Positions 1-9,055 of a stretch of 64,000 bases of DNA are shown here, one piece after another (within the stretch, counting starts at the first letter, position 1; every line of letters begins with the position of its first letter). A program made the position numbers and the translations under genes. The notes under the pieces are model-generated. The model saw only the letters and a program-made list of their open reading frames with translations, was not told where the DNA came from and ran no database searches. Source of the stretch: Vitellaria paradoxa. Lineage: Eukaryota; Streptophyta; Magnoliopsida; Ericales; Sapotaceae. The stretch is from contig CM034234.1 in NCBI GenBank assembly GCA_019916065.1, positions 2,800,963-2,864,962 on the forward strand, read 5' to 3'.

Positions 1-1
1 T

Positions 2-1624
2 CCAGTCAGTCAAGTCATTGGTGAGGTAACTGATAAGATGAAAACACGCATGCAATTAAGGAATGAGGTAACTTATGTATGCTATGTTTCTTGTGTTGAA
101 CCCAAAAATATTAAAGAAGCCTTGCTTGATGAAAATTGGGTAAATGCCATGCATGAAGAATTAGATCAATTTGTTCGGAATGATGTGTGGACCTTAGTAC
201 CTAGACCTACTAACACTAATGTAATTGGGACTAAATGGATATTTAAAAACAAGAGTGATGAGTTTGGAAATATCATTAGAAACAAAGCCAGACTTGTTGC
301 ACAAGGCTACACACAAGTAGAGGGAATTGACTTTGATGAGACTTTTGCGCCAGTTGCTAGACTTGAATCCATTAGGTTACTTTTGGCTGTTGCATGTTTG
401 TTGAAATTCAAATTATTTCAAATGGATGTCAAGAGTGCCTTTTTGAATGGTGTTCTTCATGAAGAAGCATATGTAGAACAACCCAGAGGGTTTGAGGATC
501 CTAAATTTCCAAATCATGTTTTTAAATTGAAAAAGGCTCTTTATGGTTTGAAACAAGCTCCACGTGCATGGTATGAAAGACTCGCTACATTTTTAATTGA
601 ATCTGGATTTACTCGTGGTAGTGTAGACAAGACATTATTCCTTCACATGGATTCTAAGCACATCTTAATTGCACAAATTTATGTGGATGACATTGTGTTT
701 GGTTCTACTTGTGAATCTTATGCTGTTGAGTTTGGTAAGTTAATGTCTACACAGTTTGAGATGAGCATGATGGGTGAGTTGACTTACTTTCTTGGACTCC
801 AAATTAAACAAGAGAATAATGGGATTTTCATTTCACAATTCAAGTATGCTAGAGACTTAGTGAAGAGATTTGGCCTCTCAAGTGCAAAACATGCTAGAAC
901 TCCCATGAGCACAAGTACAAAATTGCATAAAGATCCATGTGGAAAAAGTGTTGATCAGACCATGTATAGAAGTATGATAGGGAGTTTGTTATATCTTACA
1001 TCTAGTAGACCTGACATTGCATTTAGTGTGGGTGTGTGCGCTAGATATCAAGCTGATCCTAAGGAATCACACTTACATGCAGTCAAAAGGATAATAAAAT
1101 ATGTCAGTGGTACACTAGAGTTTGGGATATGGTTTACATGTGACACCAATTCTGATCTTGCGGGATACTCTGATGCCGATTGGGCAGGAAGTGTAGATGA
1201 TCGCAAGAGCACTTCTGGCGGATGTTTCTATGTTGGCAATAATTTAGTCTCTTGGCACAGTAAGAAACAAAACTCCATTTCATTATCTACTGCAGAGGCT
1301 GAATACATTGCTACTGGTAGTTGCTGTACCCAACTTTTATGGATGAAGCAAATGCTTGCTGATTATGGAATAGAGCAAGGCCCTATTACCTTGTTTTGTG
1401 ATAACATGAGTGCTATTAGTATATCTAAGAACCCTGTCTTGCATTCTCGCACCAAGCATATAGAAATTAGGCATCACTTCATTAGAGAGCTGGTAGAGGA
1501 AAACATCATCATATTGGAGCATGTGCAAACTGAAAATCAACTTGCTGATTTTTTCACAAAACCCTTGGATGCCCTTCGCTTCGAGTCTCTAGGAAAATCT
1601 GTAGGCATTTGTGCACATCATTGA
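2..1624 (+). CDS. Copia reverse transcriptase/RNase H (C-terminal part of Pol)
   Basis: The frame is open from the left window edge, so the protein continues upstream. The first visible ATG at 38 is not a real start. Copia RT motifs are present: the KARLVAQG block, the MDVKSAFLNG block, LYGLKQAPRAWY and the catalytic YVDD at about 678-690. These are followed by the Copia RNase H domain with SDADWAG and the STAEAEY box, and the frame ends ICAHH-stop. The protein copies element RNA to DNA inside cytoplasmic virus-like particles. There are no stops or frameshifts over 541 codons, unlike Copia-2 and Copia-4 in the same window. Integrase and protease would be outside the window. Confidence 0.93.
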   Translation, partial: PVSQVIGEVTDKMKTRMQLRNEVTYVCYVSCVEPKNIKEALLDENWVNAMHEELDQFVRNDVWTLVPRPTNTNVIGTKWIFKNKSDEFGNIIRNKARLVAQGYTQVEGIDFDETFAPVARLESIRLLLAVACLLKFKLFQMDVKSAFLNGVLHEEAYVEQPRGFEDPKFPNHVFKLKKALYGLKQAPRAWYERLATFLIESGFTRGSVDKTLFLHMDSKHILIAQIYVDDIVFGSTCESYAVEFGKLMSTQFEMSMMGELTYFLGLQIKQENNGIFISQFKYARDLVKRFGLSSAKHARTPMSTSTKLHKDPCGKSVDQTMYRSMIGSLLYLTSSRPDIAFSVGVCARYQADPKESHLHAVKRIIKYVSGTLEFGIWFTCDTNSDLAGYSDADWAGSVDDRKSTSGGCFYVGNNLVSWHSKKQNSISLSTAEAEYIATGSCCTQLLWMKQMLADYGIEQGPITLFCDNMSAISISKNPVLHSRTKHIEIRHHFIRELVEENIIILEHVQTENQLADFFTKPLDALRFESLGKSVGICAHH

Positions 1625-2692
1625 AATCTAAAAGATAAGCTAGAAGTTTATTAATTAAGTTGAAAATATTTTATGACTTCTATACTGTTACATGTGCATT
1701 AAATCTTCCAAGTTTATAGATTTCAATGAGTTCATAATGTTCGCATTCCTTGTAAATTGATACGAAGTGTTTTGGTGAAGTTTGTCATAATTTTGAAGTG
1801 CTTCCTATTACACTTGATTGTACATGCATATACCTCTTTCTCTTCTTTTCCACGAATCAAGGGTTATTGTTTGATGTGTTTAAAAAATGTTGAGGAGCCT
1901 GATTTGTGCATATCAAAGTTATGCATAAAAAAAAAAAAAAAAAAATTGGAAAGGGCTACCCGTGGGACCAGTGAGAAGCCCCTTAATGACTCGTTGTTTT
2001 TTAAGGAATAGCTACCTGCCCATAAGCGTGTGAAAGCCGCCAATTGTTCAATAAAAAAAAAAAAAAAGGGAAGAGTGGCTCTCAATTCATTTGGTACATC
2101 AAATTTAACTTTTTGAGTCTATGATTTGTTTGAGGGGGAGCCTATATGTATATTATAGTCAAAAACTCACACGTACACAAGCATGTGTTCAAATTTCTGA
2201 CTTATTTCACCTCACGACACAGAATTGACAATTTTCTTGGAAAATCAAAATGTGAATCTTTGAATTTATGAAGGGTGCGAGATTGATGTACATGCATTGG
2301 CATAGTGGAATTAAATTTTTTTAACATTTTTAATAAATTTTTCTACTGTCTCTTTTGGTTTTGATTGTTTGTGTCCAAATCCACACTTACAAGATTTTCC
2401 CGAGAGCCTCGCAGGCAGGACGCAGGATACGCGCTCCTTCGCCAATCCTCGCAGGCAATACGCATGATGCACGCACCTTCGCCGCCCATGGCGCAGGATA
2501 CCCGCTGGATGCTCGCGGGAGCGATGTGGGGTATATATGGGGCCTGGACAGTTCACGGGTCATTTTCAAGCACGTGTCACTCCTTCGCACCTGCGACCAT
2601 CCAGCTTCCTCTCCAGAGTCTGTGTCTGCATGTGAGCATACTAGGTAATCTTTACGTCTTTCTCCTTTAGGTTCTATCTTTTTCTTAAAAAC
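1625..2692 (+). other. Copia-1 inter-ORF region
   Basis: This stretch between pol and the extra ORF has no convincing coding sequence. It holds two A-tracts (about 1926-1944 and 2052-2067) and an internal polypurine stretch (about 2131-2139, gagggggag) resembling the terminal one. A GC-rich patch at about 2400-2560 contains repeated cgcagg-type motifs that resemble the GC-rich repeats in this element's own LTR. Confidence 0.5.
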
Positions 2693-3850
2693 ATGTCTAA
2701 AAGAACTCGAACTGGGTCCTCCTCCTCATCTGGAAATCGATTTCTTAATCAAAATGAATTTCGCACATTGTTTTCCAAACGCCCTATTCTCATTGAACGT
2801 CAACTAGACTTACATGATTTTCCCATGATTCAACCTTTGTTTGCTCAGTTAGGTTGGGAGTCTGTTACTTCTTTATCTGCATGTGTTCCTGTGAAGTTGG
2901 TACAAGAATTTTACTCAAATTTTTGTGAGATTGATTTTGAAAATGCCATCTTTAAGACTTCAGTTAATCGTGTGTCCATTACTGTCACTCCTGATTTTAT
3001 TGCTTCCATTTTGGGCATTGCTCGACCTACTCTTGAGGAACGGTCTTCACTCTTTTATCCTACTCAAGATGGTGTGTCTCCCACCAAAGAAGAACTGACC
3101 AATGTCTTCAGTATTATGACTGGCTCACTATCCTGGCGTGGTGAAACATATGTCCATGGGCATCTCAAAACCGATCATCGCATGCTTAATCTCTTTGTGT
3201 CTGCATCCATAGATCCTACCTCACATTATTCTGATGTCACACTTAGAAGAGGTCGTGTCATGTATGCCATACTGCTGGGTCTTCGTTTTGATCTTGCATT
3301 GTTCATGTTTCGTCTCATGTTCACTGCCCAACAATTGAAACGCACAAAGGATTCTCTTCCGTTTGGTGTTCTTGTCACCAAAATGATACAGTCCCATCAC
3401 ATTGAATTGCCTTCTTCTGGTCTCACACCACAGCCTACACCCATTACCCGCCTTACTGCTAGGAAATCAGTTAGTCAGGCTGTGGATGATACACTTGATG
3501 CACCAAACGAGGCTGAATCTAGTCGTAGCACACGTCCATTTACTATGAACTCCATGTCTTTGTCTTTGCTGCGACTTGAGGGAGAGGTTGAAAATATTCG
3601 TGCTGATCAGACTGCAATTAATGGGCGATTGGATACTATCGATGCCAACATCAAAGCTTTAACAGATTTGTGCACCAATCAATTTCAGTCCTTACATCGC
3701 CAGATTGATAATTGGGGAGCATTTCAGGATGAGCTACCCCAAGACGATGATGATGATGACACTGGCTTTGGTGGTGGTTCTTTTGGAGGAACTGATGGTG
3801 CTGGTGGCAGTGGCAGTGGTGGTTTTGATGATAGCAGTGGGTTCTTTTGA
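2693..3850 (+). CDS. Extra 3' ORF of Copia-1 (plant transposon protein domain, coiled coil)
   Basis: This 385-codon ORF lies between pol and the 3' LTR on the same strand. Residues about 25-215 resemble the putative plant transposon protein domain (the Transposase_32-like family) often found in extra ORFs of plant LTR elements; recognition is by overall pattern (LxDFPMIQPLFAQLGW, then the VPVKLVQEFYSNF region). Residues about 285-335 have coiled-coil spacing of Leu/Ile residues. The tail is an Asp run followed by a Gly/Ser-rich stretch. No signal peptide or clear membrane segment is visible, so an envelope role is not supported. It starts at the ATG after aaaaac. SIRE-type Copia elements carry an ORF in this position; its function is unknown. 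Confidence 0.75.
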   Translation: MSKRTRTGSSSSSGNRFLNQNEFRTLFSKRPILIERQLDLHDFPMIQPLFAQLGWESVTSLSACVPVKLVQEFYSNFCEIDFENAIFKTSVNRVSITVTPDFIASILGIARPTLEERSSLFYPTQDGVSPTKEELTNVFSIMTGSLSWRGETYVHGHLKTDHRMLNLFVSASIDPTSHYSDVTLRRGRVMYAILLGLRFDLALFMFRLMFTAQQLKRTKDSLPFGVLVTKMIQSHHIELPSSGLTPQPTPITRLTARKSVSQAVDDTLDAPNEAESSRSTRPFTMNSMSLSLLRLEGEVENIRADQTAINGRLDTIDANIKALTDLCTNQFQSLHRQIDNWGAFQDELPQDDDDDDTGFGGGSFGGTDGAGGSGSGGFDDSSGFF

Positions 3851-4200
3851 TCTGTTCTGTTTTTCTTTTGTTTTGTTTTATCTTTCCATCATTCCCCCTA
3901 TGTTTTGTGAGCTTGTCACTTCCATATCAAAAAGGGGGAGTCATTTCAAGGAGTTATTTCAAGTTATGTATGTAATATGTGAACTTGTTTAGGGTATGGC
4001 ATGATATTTTATGTCTTATGTGCTTTCGTAGCATGATATTTTATGTCTTATGTGCTTTGGTAAGATTTTGGTGCCTTGATGTGTGTGTTCAGTACGTGCA
4101 GAATTTGAGCAGAATTTAAAATGCAGAATTTGAGCAGAATTTAAAATGCAGAATTTGAGCAGAATTTAAAATTTAACTTAAGTTTTGATATGGAATTGCC
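3851..4200 (+). other. Copia-1 region between extra ORF and LTR
   Basis: This is non-coding. It contains a second polypurine stretch (aaaaagggggag, about 3930-3941), a short direct repeat gcatgatattttatgtctta (4000s and 4030s), and the 25-bp triplication listed separately. Confidence 0.5.
4098..4172 (+). repeat. Perfect 25-bp tandem triplication in Copia-1
   Basis: Three consecutive identical 25-bp units (4098-4122, 4123-4147, 4148-4172) begin gcagaatttgagc and end atttaaaat. They sit just upstream of the 3' polypurine tract. Each unit itself contains the motif gcagaattt twice. Confidence 0.95.
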
Positions 4201-4211
4201 AAGGGGGAGAT
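4201..4211 (+). promoter_or_regulatory. Polypurine tract of Copia-1
   Basis: The purine run aagggggaga lies one base before the LTR start TG at 4212. This is the expected primer site for plus-strand DNA synthesis and confirms the element's orientation. Confidence 0.9.
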
Positions 4212-5070
4212 TGTAAAGTCTTGTGGCAAATCCAATCAAAATCTTAGTTAAATTAGGAATGCTATTCAAGTTTCCTAAAGTGATGCAAATTGAAGATTTG
4301 AAGAATTCTAAACATTTAAGGAGATAAAATGAATCAAGTTGACCAAGATTTTGAAGAATTCTAATTGGTGTGAAGGATTACAAAATCCAATGGAATTCGG
4401 ACGCAGCTTTCTGGAACAAGAATGGAATTCCAGTGTACCTCGCAGGCACGACGCGGGGAGCGCGCGGGTGCGCCCCAAGCACGCAGGCATACCGCAGGGA
4501 GCGCGCGGCTGCGCCAAGCTGTTCCAGAAATTCCAGTGAGGTACGCAGGCAAGAGGATGGGAGAGCGAGGCTGCGCCAGTGTTATTTCCTAAAGCGCAAA
4601 AATTCCAGTGCAGGTCGCAGGCTGGAGGATGGGAGCGCGAGGGATCGAGCTATGAATATTTTGTTCGGATTCAATTTCCTATTTTGCCAAACTAGGGCAA
4701 CTTTGTAATCCTATATATATGTGAAACCAACTCTGTAATTGTCAGAGGTGGGAGAACATATTATAGGGATCTAGAGAAAGAGTCTTTGAGTATTGAGAGC
4801 TTTCATGTTCTTTCTCTAAATTTATCTTGTATTTTCTTTTCACTTTCTGTGTGAGGCAGAAAGCCTACTTGTAGGGTTTATCGAGTGATTCGAGCAAGAG
4901 TGACGAAAGGATTCGTGCGAGTGATTCGTAGAGAGTCTGAGTAGAGTCTTGTAACCCGTTGATAGTGGGATTGTAAATAGAGGTTTTTCTCTCTGTGATA
5001 GGGTTTCCTCGTTATTCTCTTGTGTGATTACTTTCATTGTGTGTGTGATTGTGTGGGTTTGGAATTTTCA
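4212..5070 (+). repeat. 3' LTR of Copia-1
   Basis: The 859-bp LTR starts TGTAAAGTC after the polypurine tract and ends TTTTCA at 5070, where DUF674 intron sequence resumes. It has a GC-rich block (about 4438-4655) of imperfect repeats containing cgcagg, gagcgcg and ctgcgcc, unlike the AT-rich surroundings. A TATA-like stretch lies at about 4712-4720 (ctatatatat). The 5' LTR is outside the window. Confidence 0.88.
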
Positions 5071-5217
5071 TAGCTTATACGCCCCTTCCATATTTAAGTT
5101 GGATTGTGGGCATACTGATCAAACCCATATCATACAAGTCACTACATGATCTACATCTTTATGGAAAACAAATTTGAATGTACTTTAGAACATGCTGTAG
5201 ATATGAATGGCTCTTAC

Positions 5218-5832
5218 CTCCTTCAAGCCAACCTCAAGAATCCTTTCCTCGAGGACATTTACATCTTTGATGCCGACATTACCAAGCAATTCAACCAGAG
5301 CTCCCGGTGTACTGGGCGTTACTACGTTGAGATCGTCACTAACAATATAATCTGTTGACCCCTTGACAAACACTTCACTGGAATCTGAGCTTGAATCCGA
5401 TTCAATTACCTCTCTGTTCATCAATTTTCCACATCTGGCGCATCTTGCATTCGCATAGTTACTCAACGACAATGCCGAGCCCGAGCCAAAGCATGTGGGG
5501 CATATGAAATACTTGGTGGGCTCTGTATCATCTATATTCACTTTCAAGTCCCTGCAAAAGGCTTCACATGGATTTCTCGGATGGAGCAGCATCTCCTTGC
5601 ATGCATCTGTCCACAAGTAGGATGTGCTGAGATTTTGTACACTCTGGTACAAGTTGTTCAAGCAGCCAATCTCTGATGGATTCATGAGTCGGACAATGGT
5701 CCCCATGGGTAAGGTTAGAAAACTGAAGAGTATGTCCACAAAATCATTACCAGCCTCAGCACAAACTACTCTGCTCTTCCCTACATCTACCAGAATTTTC
5801 ACAGAAAGTGTAGCACTTTGATTGGCAGCCAT
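5218..5832 (-). CDS. DUF674 unit A, exon 1 only
   Basis: This is the first coding exon (205 codons) of a DUF674-family protein, a plant-specific family of unknown function built from two similar repeats. The start is the ATG at 5832 (MAANQS), conserved in all units. The exon has the family blocks VKILVDVGKSRVVCAEAGNDF, GTIVRL and CLNNLYQSVQNLS, then a Cys pair (CPTC) and a second pair (CARC) that together resemble a zinc-binding knuckle. It ends KE before a GTAAGA donor at 5217. Copia-1 lies 147 bp into the following intron, in antisense orientation, so exons 2 and 3 are expected left of the window. The exon is open, but whether the gene is still expressed cannot be judged here. Confidence 0.85.
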
Positions 5833-6400
5833 AGTAATCACCAAGAAATTGACCTGCCAACCATAGTAATCACCAAGAAATTGACCTGCCAAGGGTTGAA
5901 TAAGCAGAATCAGAAGCAGCAATCTGACATTGAAGTCCATGCAGTCAACCCGAAACCCCAAAATTAAATATAACATCTAAAAAGGCAATAGCTTTGAAAA
6001 ATATTTTCAACAAAATAGCAGATTTTGCTCTTCACATCACTGATGTAAATAACTTCACAACAATGTACAAAACAACATATTTAACGTCAATAAAGTACAA
6101 TGAACAGAGCGGAAATGTGAGAACAGACTGTAAAGAGTGAAGACAAGTAGCTAAGCTAACCTGGGTAATTTTCTGATTCCTTGAAGAGTTTGTAGATCTC
6201 CAAATTTGATTGAGATGAGAATTTGGGAAAATTGGCTTTAAAGCTTCTTGGTACACTAGCACTAAGGAGTGGAGTGTGGACGCTGGAATTTAAAAGAAAA
6301 AAACAAATTGTTGGGGATGGTGGATTCAGAAAAATCCACCTTTGCTTAATGGTCGGGGTTTTCTTCTCACTGTGCATGCACGATCAAAGGACAGAGTAAA
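5833..6400 (-). promoter_or_regulatory. Leader/5' flank of DUF674 unit A
   Basis: This block is conserved upstream of units A, B, D, E and F. On the minus strand a likely leader exon ends ATTACCCAG before GTTAGC (donor at about 6160). A likely acceptor CCTTGGCAG precedes the start codon by about 25 bp, predicting a 5' UTR intron of about 270 bp. In unit A a stretch just 5' of the ATG (about 5836-5887) is a tandem duplication of about 35 bp containing this acceptor. The leader exon has its own ATG, which would be out of frame with MAANQS after splicing. The splice prediction is inferred from sequence only. Confidence 0.5.
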
Positions 6401-6558
6401 AGAAAAGGGGTTGATGGACTGATAAAAAGAGAACAAGAGAAAAGGAGAGAGAAATTGAAAAGACGTTAGAAACATTATTATTGATTTTATTTACGTGGCA
6501 ATGTAGATTTACGCTTTGTTTGGTTTGAAAACAAATAAATAGAGAAAAAAAAAAAAAA

Positions 6559-6738
6559 CAACAACATAACCCTTATCTTACTAAGTGGGGTCGGTTACAT
6601 GAATCACATGGCGTCACTGTGTCCTTTAACACAGTTTATCCGTTGATCCATATCATAAAAGATTCGACAAAGTTTTACGCTGGCTGTCGACTACCTAACA
6701 CAACCCTCCTCCTTTATCTGGACTTGGGAGCGGCTATG
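6559..6738 (-). mobile_element. 5'-truncated RTE-type LINE, 3' end
   Basis: On the minus strand this ends with a block close to GACCCCACTTAGTaaGATAAGG followed by a short (TTG)n-like tail. That is the known 3' end of plant RTE LINEs. It is flanked by A-rich runs, and the equivalent place in the spacer near 32070 lacks it, so it inserted after the units diverged. Only the last 180 bp are present. Confidence 0.7.
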
Positions 6739-6769
6739 AAAAAAAAAAACATAGGCGGAGTTAGAAAAA

Positions 6770-9055
6770 AAAAAGAAAGTGAGTGAAAAAAAATGTGGAG
6801 AAAATAAATATTTTTCCATTTTATTAGAAGAATAAAGAAACAATTAATTTTTTTTTGCATTTAATTGCAGAAGAAATATGAAAAAAAAATATGAAAGTAT
6901 TATAGTAATAAAAAAATTTTATTTTATTTTTTTCGTTTCTCCCCACTAAATTACGAAATCAAATATAAGAGTGAAAATTTTTTAATTTCTCTGCGCCTCA
7001 AGTCAATCTAGATTGGGCTCAGGGCAACCAACTCATTTCTAGACAATATGTTTAAAATTCATAATACCATTTGATGTGGGAGCCAATACTAATGGGTAAA
7101 TTATTAAACTAGTGCACGACTAGCAGCAATTGGTAATGTTTCATATTTCAATGTTTATGTTATATGTAATTAGTATCTTAATTGATCACAAAAAAAAAAT
7201 ATTTTTAGTAGTGGAGAAACTTCAAGTATTTATAAATATTATTAGACTAATAATGAAAGCAAAATTTTGCACCTGCAAATAGTTCAAATTTGACAAAGAG
7301 ACTTAGTTTTGACTAATTAAATATATACAATATATATATATTGATTCAACAGAAGTTTCAGTGCAATAGATTTTCAGAATAAAAATGAAATTAAATCAGT
7401 CTGTGATTTGGTTCCTTTTATAACATAAGATTACTTTTGTGGTAATTTAAAAATAAAAAAAAATTCACGAAGTCGAGTTGAAATGAAAATTTCAAATTAG
7501 GAAAAAGTTAGTCCCAATATTTATATTTATTTAGATATTTCAACATTTTTTAGTTACAATTTCCAGTGCTATAAAAAAAGGTTTGAGAAAGTAATATTTT
7601 ATTATAATAGTGAAATAATAATAATTTTATAATTATAAAATATTTTAATGGGTCAAATATTTTAAACCGATATGACTATAATTTATTTACATCATTTAAT
7701 TATTTTTTATAATAGTATAGCTGGCATTGTTAAAAAAATAAAAAAAATTAGAGATTTCATCACTTATGATAATAAATGGGTTAATTTAACCAATGATAAA
7801 AGACCTCTCTAACTAGTAATATTGGGTAAATCAACTCACAAGTTTGTGACTTATTGGCTGGCATATGTCAGTTTTTGTGACAATTGTAATTCAAAATATG
7901 CTTTTATGGTTTTAAATAACTCATTAACGTAATAAAATTAAAGTTACTATTAATTCGAAAAAATACTGGCACTTATATTTTAAATTAATTTAAAAGAATA
8001 TTGAGACATACGTAATCACAATATTTTCTTAATATAAAATTTTAAATTAACGTACTCAATTTTTTATAGCATATATAGTTTATTATGTAACTATTTATGA
8101 TAAACCATTCGAATTACTCTTAAATTAATAAAAATAAAGAATTCCGAATGAAGAAAGGACCCAATTAAATTATAAGATAGATATATGAATTGGACTAATT
8201 TTAATTGCATATATATTTTAATAAATATTATTTTATATTATTTAGAGGGTGTTTGATTGGTCAAAATTAATCAAAATCTATCAACTTTAACTAATTTTTT
8301 ATATTTTTTTCCAATCAAATTTCGTTATGTATTTTATATCAAATATTTGTATTTTTACTGTATTTTTTTGTTGACTTTTTTTTCAGCTAAACATCCCCTA
8401 GAATAGGTAAGTGAATTGTCTTTTTAGCAATTAATTTAAATTATAATAGGTATGGAGATATCTTAATAGAGTTTTAATTAGTTACAATTTCAAATTTTTA
8501 ACATGGAAATCATTTTTAATCTTTATTTGTAAATGTGAAAAAAATAACATTGTAATGAGAATTAATTTTTGAGGGTGAATTGGATAGGGATTAGTTTTTA
8601 GGGACAACATAATTGAAAAATGAGTTGCCCACTTGGCATAAAACATTGTACTGGAAAATATTTTTAAGAGAGTTGGATGAAAAATTATATTTAAGAAGAG
8701 AGTTATTTGGCAAGAGAAAAAAAAAAAAAAAATTGATCCATAATATAATAGCAACTAGCTACATATGGTTTACATATCATATATATGCATGACATGTAAA
8801 CCATATATATATATATATGCGATCATAAAATGAAAAGGACATGCAGCCATTAGTTATAACATATATATATATATATATATATAAGATCGATCCAATTACA
8901 ATATTGTATTGCTCTTTCACTGCTACACGATATTTTCCAAACAAGCAAAGTTCCACATATAAGAAAAAGCAAAGCAGGGACTAACAGAGGAACTGGATAC
9001 AAGTGGATACTTTCATTCATATGCATGTAGAGCCCAATTCATGTATTGTCATTTG
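6770..9055. other. AT-rich long spacer between units A and B
   Basis: No gene is seen. The stretch is homologous to the spacers at about 21566-23900, 32040-33887 and 40736-41770: the same order of landmarks recurs, such as gttgaaatgaaaatttcaaatta and tttaaattaatttaaaagaata. It contains TA-dinucleotide runs at about 8801-8820 and 8862-8883. Confidence 0.7.

Larger units (their letters stand above)
1..5070 (+). mobile_element. Copia-1, SIRE-like LTR retrotransposon, 3' part
   Basis: This is the right-hand part of a Ty1/Copia element whose 5' LTR, gag, protease and integrase lie left of the window. In order it contains reverse transcriptase/RNase H (2-1624), an extra ORF (2693-3850), a polypurine tract (4201-4210) and the 3' LTR (4212-5070). 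The host sequence after the LTR, from 5071, matches intron 1 of sister DUF674 units (10938 onward and about 26010 onward), so the right junction is fixed to the base. The expected 5-bp target duplication would be tagct (5071-5075), but its partner is out of view. The open pol frame suggests a fairly recent insertion. Assignment to the SIRE/Maximus type rests on the extra ORF after pol and the long GC-patched LTR, and is an inference. Confidence 0.85.

Noticed and set aside
1926..2070. Segment between two A-tracts in Copia-1 as a retroposon insert
   Set aside because: No target duplication or pol III boxes could be found, so the A-tracts alone are not enough.
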